Below are positions 25,763 to 34,854 of a stretch of DNA of 64,000 nt, one piece after another. The translations under genes and the position numbers were made by a program. The DNA comes from JAKOWB01 sp038363005 (GTDB lineage Bacteria; Pseudomonadota; Alphaproteobacteria; Kiloniellales; JACOMY01): NCBI GenBank assembly GCA_038363005.1, contig JBBQBI010000017.1, positions 1-64,000 on the forward strand. The letters run 5' to 3'. The notes under the pieces are model-generated. The model saw nothing but the letters and a program-made list of their open reading frames with translations, was not told the DNA's origin and did not search any database. The stretch's first letter is position 1. Every line of letters begins with the position of its first letter.

Positions 25763-27274
25763 CTACTGCAGGTCGCGGATCGGATTGTCCAGCGGGTTGC
25801 CCTTGGGCTCGGCCAGCAGGTAGACGGCATAGACCCGAATGACCTTGTCGCCTTCGCGGCGCTCAATGGTGCCCAGGTATTCGACTCGCCGGAAGCGCCG
25901 CTTCAGCGGTGGCATTGTCGCCAGGCGCTCGATCTCGACGAACAGCGCCGGCTGCCGCCACAGCGTGGCCTCCGGTGGCGGCAGGTTGAGGTAGCGGTCG
26001 CGCTCGTCGAGCTGCAGCACCGGCACCGTCGGTAGGCGGAAGGCCAGCTGCCCGGTGGTGGCATAGCCGTGCGTGGCGATCCAGCCGGCGCCCTGCTGCA
26101 GGCGCAGTGCCTCGACCTCGGCCGCCACTGCCGGCCAGCCGCGGGTCTGCGAGGTGGTCTCCTTGCGGTCCAGCACCAGGAAGCCCGGCACCGCGACATA
26201 GGCATAGAGCAGGAAGACCACGGCGAAGCAGGCCGGCACGCCGACTCGCAGTGTGGCGCGCGCCCAGGCCCGCGCCCTACCGCCGGCCTGTTCGGCGGCG
26301 CCCAGGCCCCAGGCCGCCAGGATGGCTAGCCCCGGATAGAGCGGCGCCGACCACTGGCCCAGCACCAGGTCATGCAGCGAATGCAGCAGCAGGAAGACGA
26401 TGAAGGGCAACGACACCAGCGGCAGCAGGGTCAGGCTGGGGCGCCGGGCGCGCAGCCCCTGCCAGAAGCCCCAGGCCGCCAGCGGCGCCGGCAGCAGGCC
26501 CAGCGACAGCAGCGTCACCCCGAGTAGCTCGCCGACGAAGCGCAGGCCCAGGCCCGACCAGTCGGTGGCCTTGCCGAACTGCTTGGCAAAGGAGATCCAG
26601 TCATGCTGCGCGTTCCACAGCACCACCGGCAGGAACAGCGCCAGCGCCAGGGCGCCGCCGGCCCACAGCGGCCAGGCGGCGAAGCTGCGCCGCAGGTCGC
26701 GGTGGCGGGCGAGCCACAGGGCGACACCGGCCCCCAGCGCCAGCACCGTGTACTTCGACAGCAGGCCGATGCCGGCGACCAGGCCGGTGAGCAGGAACCA
26801 GCGCGGATCGCGGCTGCGCTCGAACTCCGCCAGGCTCCAGAGCGCCAGCACCCAGGCCAGCACCGCGCCGCTGTCCGGCGTCATGATCACCGTGCCGATG
26901 CCGACCAGCGGGCAGGCCTGGAACAGCAGCACGGCACGGTTGGCGACGCGGGCGTCGAACAGCAGCCACGCCGTGCGCCACAGTGCCAGCGAACCCGCCA
27001 GCGCCAGCAGGGGATTGAACAGCCGCAGCCCCAGGGCGCTGTCGCCAGCAAGTTGCCGGCCCAGCCAGATCAGCCAGGCGACCAGCGGCGGATGGTCCAG
27101 GTAGCCCCAGTCGGGCGCCAAGCTCCACAGGCGGTAATAGGCCTCGTCATCGGTCAGCCCCATCAGGCCGGCGACCAGCAGCCGCAGCAGCGTCAGCCCC
27201 AGCAGCAGCCAGAGCAGCCAGGCAGCCGGGCGCGCCGCGCCATAGGCCGATGTGCGGTCCGCCGTCTGGGTCAT
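25763..27274 (-). CDS. GT83-type (ArnT/PMT-like) inner membrane glycosyltransferase
   Basis: The 503-residue protein has about 11 hydrophobic segments and the early periplasmic loop LTDDEAYYRLWSLAPDWGYLDHPPLVAW, with the acidic pair DDEAYY and the DHPP motif typical of ArnT-like enzymes that use polyprenyl-phosphate sugars. The soluble C-terminal part (about 400-503) is periplasmic. It probably glycosylates lipid A, a polysaccharide or a protein outside the inner membrane; the sugar is unknown. The ATG at 27274 gives a short cytoplasmic N terminus. It is 126 bases upstream of the SGNH gene on the same strand and may supply the glycan that the MBOAT pair acylates (inference). Confidence 0.85.
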   Translation of the reverse strand: MTQTADRTSAYGAARPAAWLLWLLLGLTLLRLLVAGLMGLTDDEAYYRLWSLAPDWGYLDHPPLVAWLIWLGRQLAGDSALGLRLFNPLLALAGSLALWRTAWLLFDARVANRAVLLFQACPLVGIGTVIMTPDSGAVLAWVLALWSLAEFERSRDPRWFLLTGLVAGIGLLSKYTVLALGAGVALWLARHRDLRRSFAAWPLWAGGALALALFLPVVLWNAQHDWISFAKQFGKATDWSGLGLRFVGELLGVTLLSLGLLPAPLAAWGFWQGLRARRPSLTLLPLVSLPFIVFLLLHSLHDLVLGQWSAPLYPGLAILAAWGLGAAEQAGGRARAWARATLRVGVPACFAVVFLLYAYVAVPGFLVLDRKETTSQTRGWPAVAAEVEALRLQQGAGWIATHGYATTGQLAFRLPTVPVLQLDERDRYLNLPPPEATLWRQPALFVEIERLATMPPLKRRFRRVEYLGTIERREGDKVIRVYAVYLLAEPKGNPLDNPIRDLQ

Positions 27275-27353
27275 GGGGGCGGAGCCTAGGCAATCGCGCC
27301 GTGTCGCGCCACTTGCCTTGCTCCAGCGCCGCCGGCCGCTAGAGTGGCGCCCC

Positions 27354-28097
27354 ATGTGGCACGATGTGGTCGACCTGCGCGACTTCTACGCCGGACGCCT
27401 GGGCCAGGTGGCGCGGCGCCTGGTGCTGCAATCGATCCGCCGGCTGTGGCCCGACCTGCGTGCCCGGCGGCTGCTGGGCTACGGCTATGCCGTGCCCTAT
27501 CTCAGGCCCTTCCGCGAGGAGGCGCAGATCGCGCTGGCCGCCATGCCGGCGCGCCAGGGCGTGCTGGCCTGGCCGGAGGAGGGGCCCGCCGTCACCTGCC
27601 TGACCGAGGAGGACGCGCTGCCCTTCCCGGACCTGGCCTTCGACCGCGTGCTGGTGGTGCATGCCCTGGAGCACAGCGAGAACACCCGCCTGCTGCTACG
27701 CGAGCTGTGGCGCGTCACCGCCGGTGAAGGGCGCATCCTCTTCGTGGTGCCGGGCCGGCGCGGCGCCTGGGCGCGCAGCGACCGCACGCCCTTCGGCTGG
27801 GGCCGGCCCTATTCGCTGGATCAGTTGCAGAGCCTGCTGCGCGACCAGCTTTTCACGCCAACGCGCTGGGACCGCGCGCTCTATCTGCCGCCCGCGCAGC
27901 GCCGCTGGCTGCTGCGTTCGGCCAACCTGCTGGAGCGCGTCGGCCATCGCCTGCTCTACCGCGCCGCCGGCGTGCACCTGATCGAGGCGCAGAAGCAGCT
28001 CTATGCCCCGACCGGCACGGCACCAGCGCTGTCCCGCCGCCGGCCCCAGGCTGGCCTGCTGCCGGCGCTGAAGCGCGACGGCGACGCGCAGCCCTAG
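27354..28097 (+). CDS. class I SAM-dependent methyltransferase-like protein
   Basis: The 247-residue product resembles the methyltransferases that neighbour other metabolic genes in Rhodospirillales. A SAM-binding glycine-rich motif is replaced by LGYGYAVPYLRPF at about 40-52; the acidic strand LPFPDLAFDRVLVVHALEHSENT (region about 95-117) and the block LRELWRVTAGEGRILFVVPGRRG agree with the C-terminal half of the fold. The substrate is unknown. The ATG at 27354 is preferred from the family start WHDVVDLRDFY. It converges on metW with a 4-base overlap of the ends. Confidence 0.75.
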   Translation: MWHDVVDLRDFYAGRLGQVARRLVLQSIRRLWPDLRARRLLGYGYAVPYLRPFREEAQIALAAMPARQGVLAWPEEGPAVTCLTEEDALPFPDLAFDRVLVVHALEHSENTRLLLRELWRVTAGEGRILFVVPGRRGAWARSDRTPFGWGRPYSLDQLQSLLRDQLFTPTRWDRALYLPPAQRRWLLRSANLLERVGHRLLYRAAGVHLIEAQKQLYAPTGTAPALSRRRPQAGLLPALKRDGDAQP

Positions 28098-28723
28098 TTC
28101 TTGGCCAGCACGAAAAGGCCGGTCTGGCCGAACAGGTTGGCCAGCCTGACCGAGCTCATTGGCTTCAGGCGCGACAGCGCGTCCAGCGTCAGGGCGCGTT
28201 CGACGCGGATGCCGCGCTTGGCGGCCAGGTCGAGGAAATCGCGGATGGTGCAGAGGTGGATGTTCTCGGTCTCGTACCAGCCGCGCGGCAGCGTGGCGGT
28301 CATCGGCATGCGGCCCTCGAACAGCAGGTGCAGGCGGACCCGCCAGTAGCCGAAGTTGGGGAAGGAGACCACGGCGCGGCGGCCGATGCGCACCAGCTCG
28401 GCCAGCACCTTGTCGGGCGCACGCGTGGCCTGCAGCGTCAAGGACAGGATGGCGACGTCGAAGGAGGCGTCCGGATAGTCGCCCAGGTCGACATCGGCGT
28501 CGCCCTGCACCACCGACAGGCCGCGCCGCACGCTGGCGTTGACGCCCTCCTGCTCGACTTCCATGCCGCGGCCGACGACGTTCTTACGCGCCACCAGGAA
28601 TTCCAGCAGCTCGCCGTCGCCGCAGCCGATGTCGAGCACGCGGCTGCCTGGCTCGATCATCGCGGCGATGGCCGCCAGGTCGGGGCGCGCCGTCAGGTCG
28701 GGCAGCTTGCCGGGCGCGTTCAC
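28094..28723 (-). CDS. metW: methionine biosynthesis protein MetW
   Basis: The 209-residue product has a methyltransferase-like fold: RVLDIGCGDGELLEFL, VVQGDADVDLGDYPDASFD and SFPNFGYWRVRL are diagnostic for MetW. MetW is needed with MetX for homoserine O-acylation in many proteobacteria. It starts with GTG in a GTGA overlap with the metX stop (28720-28723), so it is translationally coupled to metX. Confidence 0.93.
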   Translation of the reverse strand: MNAPGKLPDLTARPDLAAIAAMIEPGSRVLDIGCGDGELLEFLVARKNVVGRGMEVEQEGVNASVRRGLSVVQGDADVDLGDYPDASFDVAILSLTLQATRAPDKVLAELVRIGRRAVVSFPNFGYWRVRLHLLFEGRMPMTATLPRGWYETENIHLCTIRDFLDLAAKRGIRVERALTLDALSRLKPMSSVRLANLFGQTGLFVLAKN

Positions 28724-29949
28724 GAGATGCGATCCAGCGAGGGGTCGGGCAGGGCGCTGTCCTCGCGCAGCTCGCCGGTCGGCAGGCCAAGCTGCTCGCA
28801 GCAGCCGTTGAGGAAGGCGTGCACCGTGGCCAGGAACTCCGGCACCTTCAGCAGGAAGGAGTCGTGCCCGGCGTCGCTTTCGATCTCGACGAAGGAGACG
28901 TCGGCCGCGGCGGCGTTCAGCGCCCGCACAACGGCCTTGGATTCCGCCGTTGGGAACAGCCAGTCGGAGGTGAAGGAGGCCAGGCAGAAGCGCACCGGCG
29001 TGTCCTTGAAGGCCAGTGCCAGCTGCCCGCCGTGCTGCGCTGCCAGGTCGAAGTAGTCCATCGCGCGGGTGATGTAGAGATAGGAGTTGGCGTCGAAGCG
29101 GTCGACGAAGCTGGAGCCCTGGTGGCGCAGATAGCTTTCCACCTGGAAGTCGGCATCGAAGCCGAAGGTGATGCGGCTGCGGTCCTGCAGGTTGCGGCCG
29201 AACTTGCGGTGCAGCGCCGGCTCCGACAGGTAGGTGATGTGCGCTGTCATGCGCGCCACCGACAGGCCGCGGCGCGGCACCGTGCCCTCGGCCAGGTAGC
29301 GCCCCTGGCGCCACTCCGGGTCGGCCATGATGGCCTGGCGCCCGACCTCGTGAAAGGCGATGTTCTGCGCCGTGTGGCGCGCCGCGCAGGCGATCGGCAG
29401 CGCGGCCACCAGGCGGTCGGGATAGCTCGCCGCCCATTCCAGGGTCTGCATGCCGCCCATCGAGCCGCCGGCCACCGCCAGCAGCTTGGGAATGCCCAGG
29501 TGGTCGATCACCGCCTTTTGCGCGCGCACCATGTCGGCGATGGTGATGACCGGGAAGTCCAACGCCCAGGGCTGGCCGGTGGCGGGATTGACCTCACGCG
29601 GGCCGGTGGTGCCCAGGCAGCCGCCCAGCACGTTGACGCAGATGACGAAGAAGCGGTCGGTGTCGATCGGCCGGCCGGGGCCGACCATCAGGGTCCACCA
29701 GCCGGGCCGCCCGGTGATGGGATGCGTCTCGGCGACGAACTGGTCGCCTGTCAGCGCATGGCAGGTGAGGATGGCGTTGGTCTTGTCGGCGTTCAGCGTG
29801 CCGTAGGTCTGGTAGGCCACGGTCACCGGCCACAGCGCGATGCCGCAGTCCAGCGCCAGCGCCTGATCGCGGCCCAGCAGCAGGCGATGCCCGGGCAGGG
29901 CAGCGCCGGGCGCTGGCAGGCGGCTTGCGAGCTCGGGCTGGGCAGGCAT
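28720..29949 (-). CDS. metX: homoserine O-acetyltransferase/O-succinyltransferase MetX
   Basis: The 409-residue alpha/beta-hydrolase-fold enzyme activates homoserine for methionine synthesis. It shows NAILTCHALTGDQF, the nucleophile block AVAGGSMGGMQTLEWA and the C-terminal IESDAGHDSFLLK with the catalytic Asp and His. Whether acetyl-CoA or succinyl-CoA is used cannot be fixed by eye. It forms an operon with metW and is divergent from the chorismate mutase operon across about 210 bases. Confidence 0.94.
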   Translation of the reverse strand: MPAQPELASRLPAPGAALPGHRLLLGRDQALALDCGIALWPVTVAYQTYGTLNADKTNAILTCHALTGDQFVAETHPITGRPGWWTLMVGPGRPIDTDRFFVICVNVLGGCLGTTGPREVNPATGQPWALDFPVITIADMVRAQKAVIDHLGIPKLLAVAGGSMGGMQTLEWAASYPDRLVAALPIACAARHTAQNIAFHEVGRQAIMADPEWRQGRYLAEGTVPRRGLSVARMTAHITYLSEPALHRKFGRNLQDRSRITFGFDADFQVESYLRHQGSSFVDRFDANSYLYITRAMDYFDLAAQHGGQLALAFKDTPVRFCLASFTSDWLFPTAESKAVVRALNAAAADVSFVEIESDAGHDSFLLKVPEFLATVHAFLNGCCEQLGLPTGELREDSALPDPSLDRIS

Positions 29950-30160
29950 GGGACGGTACTTGGCCTCGCGCGTGTTCCGGAGGCCATAGCTAGGGACCCG
30001 GGGTGGGCCATGTCAATCTTTGCCGGGGCAAGGATTTCTTGGCTCCGGACCGTCGCGTGGCGCGGCGGTTCGGCCCTTGCGGGTGGCGGGTCCCCCGACT
30101 ATCACTAGGGCCCATTTTGCGGGGGCCGCGGCGCGGCCCTGCTGGCGCGAGGGATCCGGG

Positions 30161-31018
30161 TTGCCCGCTGACAAGACCGAGCTCGCCGACATCCGGCGCG
30201 AGATCGATGCCATCGACGAGGCGCTGCACGACCTGCTGATGCGGCGCGTCACGCTGACCGGCCGGGTCGCCGCCTCCAAGCCGGGCGACGGCGTGGCGCT
30301 GCGTCCGGCGCGCGAGGCCGAGATCCTGCGCCGCCTGATCGGCCGCCATGGCGGGCCCTTCCCCAAGGCCGTGGTGGCGCGCATCTGGCGTGAGGTCATC
30401 TCCGCCAACACCGCGCTGCAGGGCAGCTTTGCCATCGCCGTGCTGGCCAGCCGGGCAGAGCACGCGTTGGTGGACGACGCCCTGGTCGGCGTGGCGCGCG
30501 AGCACTATGGCGCGCTGACGCCGATCCAGTCCTTCGAAACCGCCAGCTCGGTGCTGCGCGCGGTCAGCGACGGCAAGGCCACCGCGGCGCTGCTGCCGCT
30601 GCCCAGCACTGAGGAGTCCGACCCCTGGTGGCGGCTGATCGCCCGCCGCGGCCCCGACGTGCCACGCATCGTCGCCCGCCTGCCCTTCGCCCCGGGCAGC
30701 ATGCCGGCGCGGGAGGGCCTGGTGGTCAGCCTGGCGCCGAATCAGGCCACTGGCCATGATCGCAGCTACCTGGTGATCGAGACCGCCGGCGAGCTGTCGC
30801 GCTCCACCCTGAAGCGGCGCCTGGCGGCGGCCGGCCTGAAGCCGCTCGACATGCAGAGCTGGAATGGCCAGCAGCTGGTTGAGGTCGAGGGCTTCGTGGC
30901 GCCGGACTCCGCCGCGCTGGACGCCGTGGCCGGTACCGAGGGTATCGCCCAGGCCGTCGCCATCGGCGCCTACGCCGTGCCCTTCAGCCTGGCCGAACTG
31001 GCGGCGGACAAGTCGTGA
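30161..31018 (+). CDS. chorismate mutase (AroQ type) with P-protein-like C-terminal region
   Basis: The 285-residue product begins with an AroQ-type domain (about 1-90): DIRREIDAIDEALHDLLMRR, then a lysine and REAEILRRLI. This converts chorismate to prephenate. The remaining ~190 residues have the layout of a prephenate dehydratase subdomain plus an ACT-like regulatory domain (RSYLVIETAGELSRSTLKRR), but the dehydratase TRF motif is absent, so this part may only regulate. The start is TTG at 30161 after GAGGGATCCGGG; no ATG or GTG fits the family N terminus, and the frame upstream encodes nothing sensible. The stop overlaps the hisC start by GTGA. Confidence 0.82.
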   Translation: MPADKTELADIRREIDAIDEALHDLLMRRVTLTGRVAASKPGDGVALRPAREAEILRRLIGRHGGPFPKAVVARIWREVISANTALQGSFAIAVLASRAEHALVDDALVGVAREHYGALTPIQSFETASSVLRAVSDGKATAALLPLPSTEESDPWWRLIARRGPDVPRIVARLPFAPGSMPAREGLVVSLAPNQATGHDRSYLVIETAGELSRSTLKRRLAAAGLKPLDMQSWNGQQLVEVEGFVAPDSAALDAVAGTEGIAQAVAIGAYAVPFSLAELAADKS

Positions 31019-32109
31019 GCACGCTGACGCCGCGTCCGCGTCCGGGCATCCTGGACATCGCCGCCTACGTTGGCGGCGACCACAAGGCGCCGGGCGCCAA
31101 CCGCACCCTGCGCCTGGCCTCGAACGAGAACCCGCTGGGCGCCAGCGCCGCCGCCATCGCCGCCTACCGCGCCGAAGAGGGCGAGCTGCATCGCTATCCC
31201 GACGGCAACGCGACGGAGCTGCGCGAGGCCATCGCCACGGCCGAGGGGCTGGAGGCGGCACAGATCGTCTGCGGCGCCGGCTCGGACGAGCTGATCGCGC
31301 TGCTGACCAAGGCCTATGCCGGGCCGGGCGACGAGGTACTGTTTTCGGCGCACGGCTTCCTGATGTACCCGATCGCCGCCAAGACCGTGGGCGCCACCCC
31401 GGTGGCGGCGCCGGAGCAGCAGTTGACGGCCGACGTCGACGCGCTGCTGGCGCGGGTCACCGGCCGCACTCGCATCCTCTACCTGGCCAATCCCAACAAC
31501 CCGACCGGCAGCCTGGTGTCGAGCGGCGAGATGGCGCGGCTGATCGCCGGCCTGCCGGGCGACGTCATCCTGGCGCTGGATTCGGCCTATGCCGAATATG
31601 TGCCCGAGGGCACGGACTACGACGCCGGCGCCGACCTGGTGCGCCGCCATGGCAACGTCGTCATGCTGCGCACCTTCTCCAAGATCCATGGGCTGGCCGC
31701 GCTGCGGCTGGGTTGGTGCTACGCGCAGCCGCCGATCATCGACGTACTGAATCGGGTGCGCGGACCCTTCAACGTTGCCCGCCCGGCGCTGGCCGCCGGT
31801 CTCGCGGCGATCCGCGACCCCAGCCACGCCGCGGCCTCGCGGCGGCTCAATGCCCGCCTGTTGCCCTGGCTCAGTCAGGCGCTGGCCGAGCTTGGCCTCG
31901 AGCCGCAGCCTTCGGCCGGCAACTTCGTCCTGGTCCGCTTCCCGCGCGCCGACCGCACGGCCGCGCAGGCGCTGGCGCATCTCAAGGCGCAGGGCATCCT
32001 GGTGCGCGGCATGGCGGCCTATGGCCTGCCCGACTGCCTGCGTATCACCATCGGGCTGGAGGACGACTGCGCCGCGGTGCGCGACAGCCTGCGCGAGTTC
32101 CTGGCGTGA
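31015..32109 (+). CDS. hisC: histidinol-phosphate / aromatic aminotransferase HisC-type
   Basis: The 364-residue PLP enzyme is an aminotransferase of fold type I. It shows the substrate segment LASNENPLGAS, the PLP-phosphate region LANPNNPTGSLV, the Schiff-base lysine in TFSKIHGLAALRLGW and the C-terminal LRITIGLEDD. Because it sits between chorismate mutase and TyrA, it most likely aminates prephenate or 4-hydroxyphenylpyruvate for tyrosine or phenylalanine, although it may also serve histidine synthesis. It begins with GTG in a 4-base overlap and ends in another GTGA overlap. Confidence 0.92.
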   Translation: MSTLTPRPRPGILDIAAYVGGDHKAPGANRTLRLASNENPLGASAAAIAAYRAEEGELHRYPDGNATELREAIATAEGLEAAQIVCGAGSDELIALLTKAYAGPGDEVLFSAHGFLMYPIAAKTVGATPVAAPEQQLTADVDALLARVTGRTRILYLANPNNPTGSLVSSGEMARLIAGLPGDVILALDSAYAEYVPEGTDYDAGADLVRRHGNVVMLRTFSKIHGLAALRLGWCYAQPPIIDVLNRVRGPFNVARPALAAGLAAIRDPSHAAASRRLNARLLPWLSQALAELGLEPQPSAGNFVLVRFPRADRTAAQALAHLKAQGILVRGMAAYGLPDCLRITIGLEDDCAAVRDSLREFLA

Positions 32110-33023
32110 GCGCGCTGTTCCAGCGCGTCGCCATCATCGGCGTCGGCCTGATCGGTTCTTCGCTGGCACGGGCGCTGAAGGCGCGTGGCCTGGCGGCTGA
32201 GATCATTGGCTGCGCGCGCAGCCCGGCGACCCGCGCCAAGGTGCTGGAGCTGGGCCTGGCCAGCCGCTGCGAGGCCGACCCCGCCGCCGCTGTGGCCGGC
32301 GCCGACCTGGTGATCCTGGCCACTCCGGTGGGCGCCTACGAGGGCGTGGCGCGGGCCATGGAGAAGGCGCTGGCACCAGGCGCCATCGTCACCGATGTCG
32401 GCTCGGTCAAACAGGCGGTGATCCGCGACGTCGGCCCCTTCCTGCCGAGCGGCGTGCATTTCGTCCCCGGCCATCCCATCGCCGGCACCGAGCATTCCGG
32501 CCCTGAGTCCGGCTTCGCTGAGCTGTTCGATGACCGCTGGTGCATCCTGACGCCGCCGCCCGGCACCGAGCAGGCGGCGATCGACAAGATCACCGCGCTG
32601 TGGCGCGGCTGCGGCAGCCGCGTCGAGGTGATGGATGCCGGGCATCACGACAAGGTGCTGGCCATTACCTCGCACCTGCCGCACTTGATCGCCTATACCA
32701 TCGTCGGCACCGCGACCGGCCTGGAGGAGAGCGAGAAGAGCGAGGTGGTGCGCTACTCCGCCGGCGGCTTCCGCGACTTCACTCGCATCGCCGCGTCGGA
32801 TCCCGTGATGTGGCGCGACGTCTTCCTGAACAATCGCGAGGCGGTGCTGGAGATGCTGCAGCGCTTCACCGAGGACCTGACCGCGCTGCAGCGGGCGATC
32901 CGCTGGGGCGAGGGCGAGACCTTGGAGACGCACTTCCGCAACACGCGCGAGATCCGCCGTGGCATCGTCGAGGCCAAGCAGGCGGGGTCCTTCGACCCGC
33001 GCGAGCCGGACAAGCAGGGCTAA
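32106..33023 (+). CDS. tyrA: prephenate/arogenate dehydrogenase TyrA
   Basis: The 305-residue product has an N-terminal Rossmann domain (VAIIGVGLIGSSLARAL) and the TyrA active-site block GHPIAGTEHSGPESGF, where the histidine and serine act in prephenate oxidation. A helical dimerisation domain follows (TSHLPHLIAYTIV, FRDFTRIAASDP). It oxidises prephenate or arogenate to 4-hydroxyphenylpyruvate or tyrosine. It starts with GTG overlapping the hisC stop, so three genes form a coupled tyrosine operon. The open frame extends far upstream inside hisC, which is a shadow. Confidence 0.94.
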   Translation: MSALFQRVAIIGVGLIGSSLARALKARGLAAEIIGCARSPATRAKVLELGLASRCEADPAAAVAGADLVILATPVGAYEGVARAMEKALAPGAIVTDVGSVKQAVIRDVGPFLPSGVHFVPGHPIAGTEHSGPESGFAELFDDRWCILTPPPGTEQAAIDKITALWRGCGSRVEVMDAGHHDKVLAITSHLPHLIAYTIVGTATGLEESEKSEVVRYSAGGFRDFTRIAASDPVMWRDVFLNNREAVLEMLQRFTEDLTALQRAIRWGEGETLETHFRNTREIRRGIVEAKQAGSFDPREPDKQG

Positions 33024-33027
33024 CGCG

Positions 33028-34053
33028 TCAGAACAGCGGCCGCAGCGGTCCGAGCGGCAACAGCCCGAGATAGAGTGTGCCCTCCTGCGCGGTGATCGGC
33101 AGGGTCACCAGGTCGCGCCCCTCGGCGTCCTGGCCACTGGCCAGGGCCTTCAGCGCCGTCTTGATGGCCGGCACGGCGCTGGGATCGAGCAGCCCGGCGG
33201 CATCCATGCGTTCAACCAGCTGCAGCAGGCCGGCGGATTCGAAGGAAAAGGCGCCGAGCGGACGGAAGGCCTCGTCCAGCGCCAAGGTGCCGCTGCCCTT
33301 CAGCGTCAAGTCGCCCCAGACCAGATCGATCGTCGTCAGGTCCAGCACGCCGCCGCCGTCGCGCCACAGCGCCGCCGCGGCGCGCGGTGCCGCCTGCGGT
33401 GCCAGCGGGCCGCGCAGCGTGCCGACCAGATGCAGCCGCTCCAGCCTGGGCCCCAGCAATTCGGCGACCAGCGCCGTGCCGGGCGGCAGCGGCACGCCGC
33501 TCAGGCCGAGGTCCAGGTCGATGGCGTAATGCATGCCGCGTTCGGTTGACGTGAACGGCCCGGCGGCGAAACTCAGTTCCTCGGCCGAGAGCTGCTGTCC
33601 GCTGTCGCGATTGGTCAGGCGGCCCTGCGTCAGCTTCAGCGTGATGCGATTGGGCAGGCCGCCGGCGAAGCCGATGCTGCCGTCGAGGTCGGCCGTGTCG
33701 AGCGCCAGTTCGCCGCCCGGCACCTCGAGCTCCTGGTGGCCCGGCGCCTGGAAGCGAATGGTCTCCAGGTCCCACAGCCAGGCGCTGGCGGTGACCAGCG
33801 GTGGGCCGCGCCAGGTCTGGCCATCGGACAACGCCAGCAGCGGCTGGGTGAAGCGCGCCGACAGCTGCAGCGGAAAGCCGCTGACCGGTGGGTCGGCGAA
33901 GTCGGCGGTGCCGCCGAGCGCGCGCCAGTCGTCCCGCCACTGCGCGATGCCGGCTGTGACCTCGCCCTTGGCGTAGTACCAGAAGCCCGACAGCGCGCCG
34001 CCGAGCAGCAGCACCAGGACGAGCAGGATAATCAGGAGTTTCTTCCGCCGCAT
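33028..34053 (-). CDS. DUF2125 domain-containing membrane-anchored protein
   Basis: A 341-residue protein with an N-terminal membrane anchor (about 5-27, LLIILLVLVLLLGGALSGFWYY). A beta-rich periplasmic domain follows, with the DUF2125 pattern GFPLQLSARFTQPLL and repeated antiparallel segments. The family is widespread in Alphaproteobacteria and has no known function; some relatives resemble envelope lipid-transfer proteins of the AsmA type (inference). It converges on tyrA with a gap of 4 bases. Confidence 0.85.
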   Translation of the reverse strand: MRRKKLLIILLVLVLLLGGALSGFWYYAKGEVTAGIAQWRDDWRALGGTADFADPPVSGFPLQLSARFTQPLLALSDGQTWRGPPLVTASAWLWDLETIRFQAPGHQELEVPGGELALDTADLDGSIGFAGGLPNRITLKLTQGRLTNRDSGQQLSAEELSFAAGPFTSTERGMHYAIDLDLGLSGVPLPPGTALVAELLGPRLERLHLVGTLRGPLAPQAAPRAAAALWRDGGGVLDLTTIDLVWGDLTLKGSGTLALDEAFRPLGAFSFESAGLLQLVERMDAAGLLDPSAVPAIKTALKALASGQDAEGRDLVTLPITAQEGTLYLGLLPLGPLRPLF

Positions 34054-34110
34054 GGCGCGGGATCATAGTCATGCGCCCGGCGTCTGTCGCCGGGGGACGA
34101 ATGGCCGCCC

Positions 34111-34140
34111 TTGAGGCGACGCCATCGGCTTCGCTATAGA
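34111..34140 (+). promoter_or_regulatory. candidate promoter of the YgjP-like hydrolase gene
   Basis: TTGAGG at 34111-34116, 18 bases, then TATAGA at 34135-34140 form a good sigma70-type pair. The start codon at 34147 is only 7 bases after the -10, so the mRNA would be leaderless or nearly so. Confidence 0.5.
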
Positions 34141-34146
34141 GAGGCG

Positions 34147-34854
34147 ATGCCGCGCGACGGAGAGCTGCCCACACACTTCGACCTGCATGGCACGCCAGTG
34201 CCGCTGGACGTGCAGTGGAATCCGCGCGCGCGCAAGCTGACCATCACCGTCGACCACACGCAGCGCCAGGTTCGCTTGGTGCTGCCGCGTCGCGTCAGCC
34301 TGAAGGAAGGCCTGGCCTTCTGCCGCAAGAACGCCGACTGGATCCAGAACCGCCTGGCGGCGCTGCCGTCACGCATCCCCTTCGCCCACGGCAGCCTGGT
34401 GCCGCTGCTGGGCGAGGCGCACCGCATTCATCACGTGCCCGACGCGCGGCGCGGTGTCTGGCAGGAGGAGGGCGCGGTCTGGGTCTCCGGCCAGGCCGAG
34501 CTGCTGGAGCGTCGGGTGACGCGCTTCCTGCGCGAGCTGGCGGAAAAGACCATCGCGCCGCTGGCACGCGCCAAGGCGGTGGAGGTCGAGCGCGCGGTCG
34601 GCCGCGTCACGTTGCGCGAGAGCCGCACGCGCTGGGGGTCCTGCTCACCATCGGGCGACCTGTCCTTTTGCTGGCGGCTGATCTTCGCCCCGGCGCAGGT
34701 GCTGGACTACGTCGTCGCGCACGAGGTAGCGCACCTCGTGCACCTGAACCACTCAGAGCGCTTCTGGAAAGTGTGCGCCACCTTGACGCCCGAGGTGCAG
34801 GCGCCGCGCCGCTGGCTGGTGCGCCATGGCCAGACGCTGTGGCGCTACGGCTGA
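34147..34854 (+). CDS. YgjP/SprT-like metal-dependent hydrolase (DUF45)
   Basis: The 235-residue product is a zinc-dependent hydrolase of the YgjP family. The zinc motif is VVAHEVAHLVHLNHSERFW (HExxH plus a downstream His), preceded by the conserved RESRTRWGSCSPSGDLSFCWRL region at about 158-180. These proteins are cytoplasmic and predicted peptidases; no substrate is known. The ATG at 34147 is preferred because of the promoter just upstream. The 3' end overlaps the converging GNAT gene by about 10 bases. Confidence 0.88.
   Translation: MPRDGELPTHFDLHGTPVPLDVQWNPRARKLTITVDHTQRQVRLVLPRRVSLKEGLAFCRKNADWIQNRLAALPSRIPFAHGSLVPLLGEAHRIHHVPDARRGVWQEEGAVWVSGQAELLERRVTRFLRELAEKTIAPLARAKAVEVERAVGRVTLRESRTRWGSCSPSGDLSFCWRLIFAPAQVLDYVVAHEVAHLVHLNHSERFWKVCATLTPEVQAPRRWLVRHGQTLWRYG

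Noticed and set aside
30864..32105. 414-codon upstream extension of tyrA
   Set aside because: It overlaps hisC in a different frame and is a shadow; the GTG at 32106 starts the conserved TyrA sequence.
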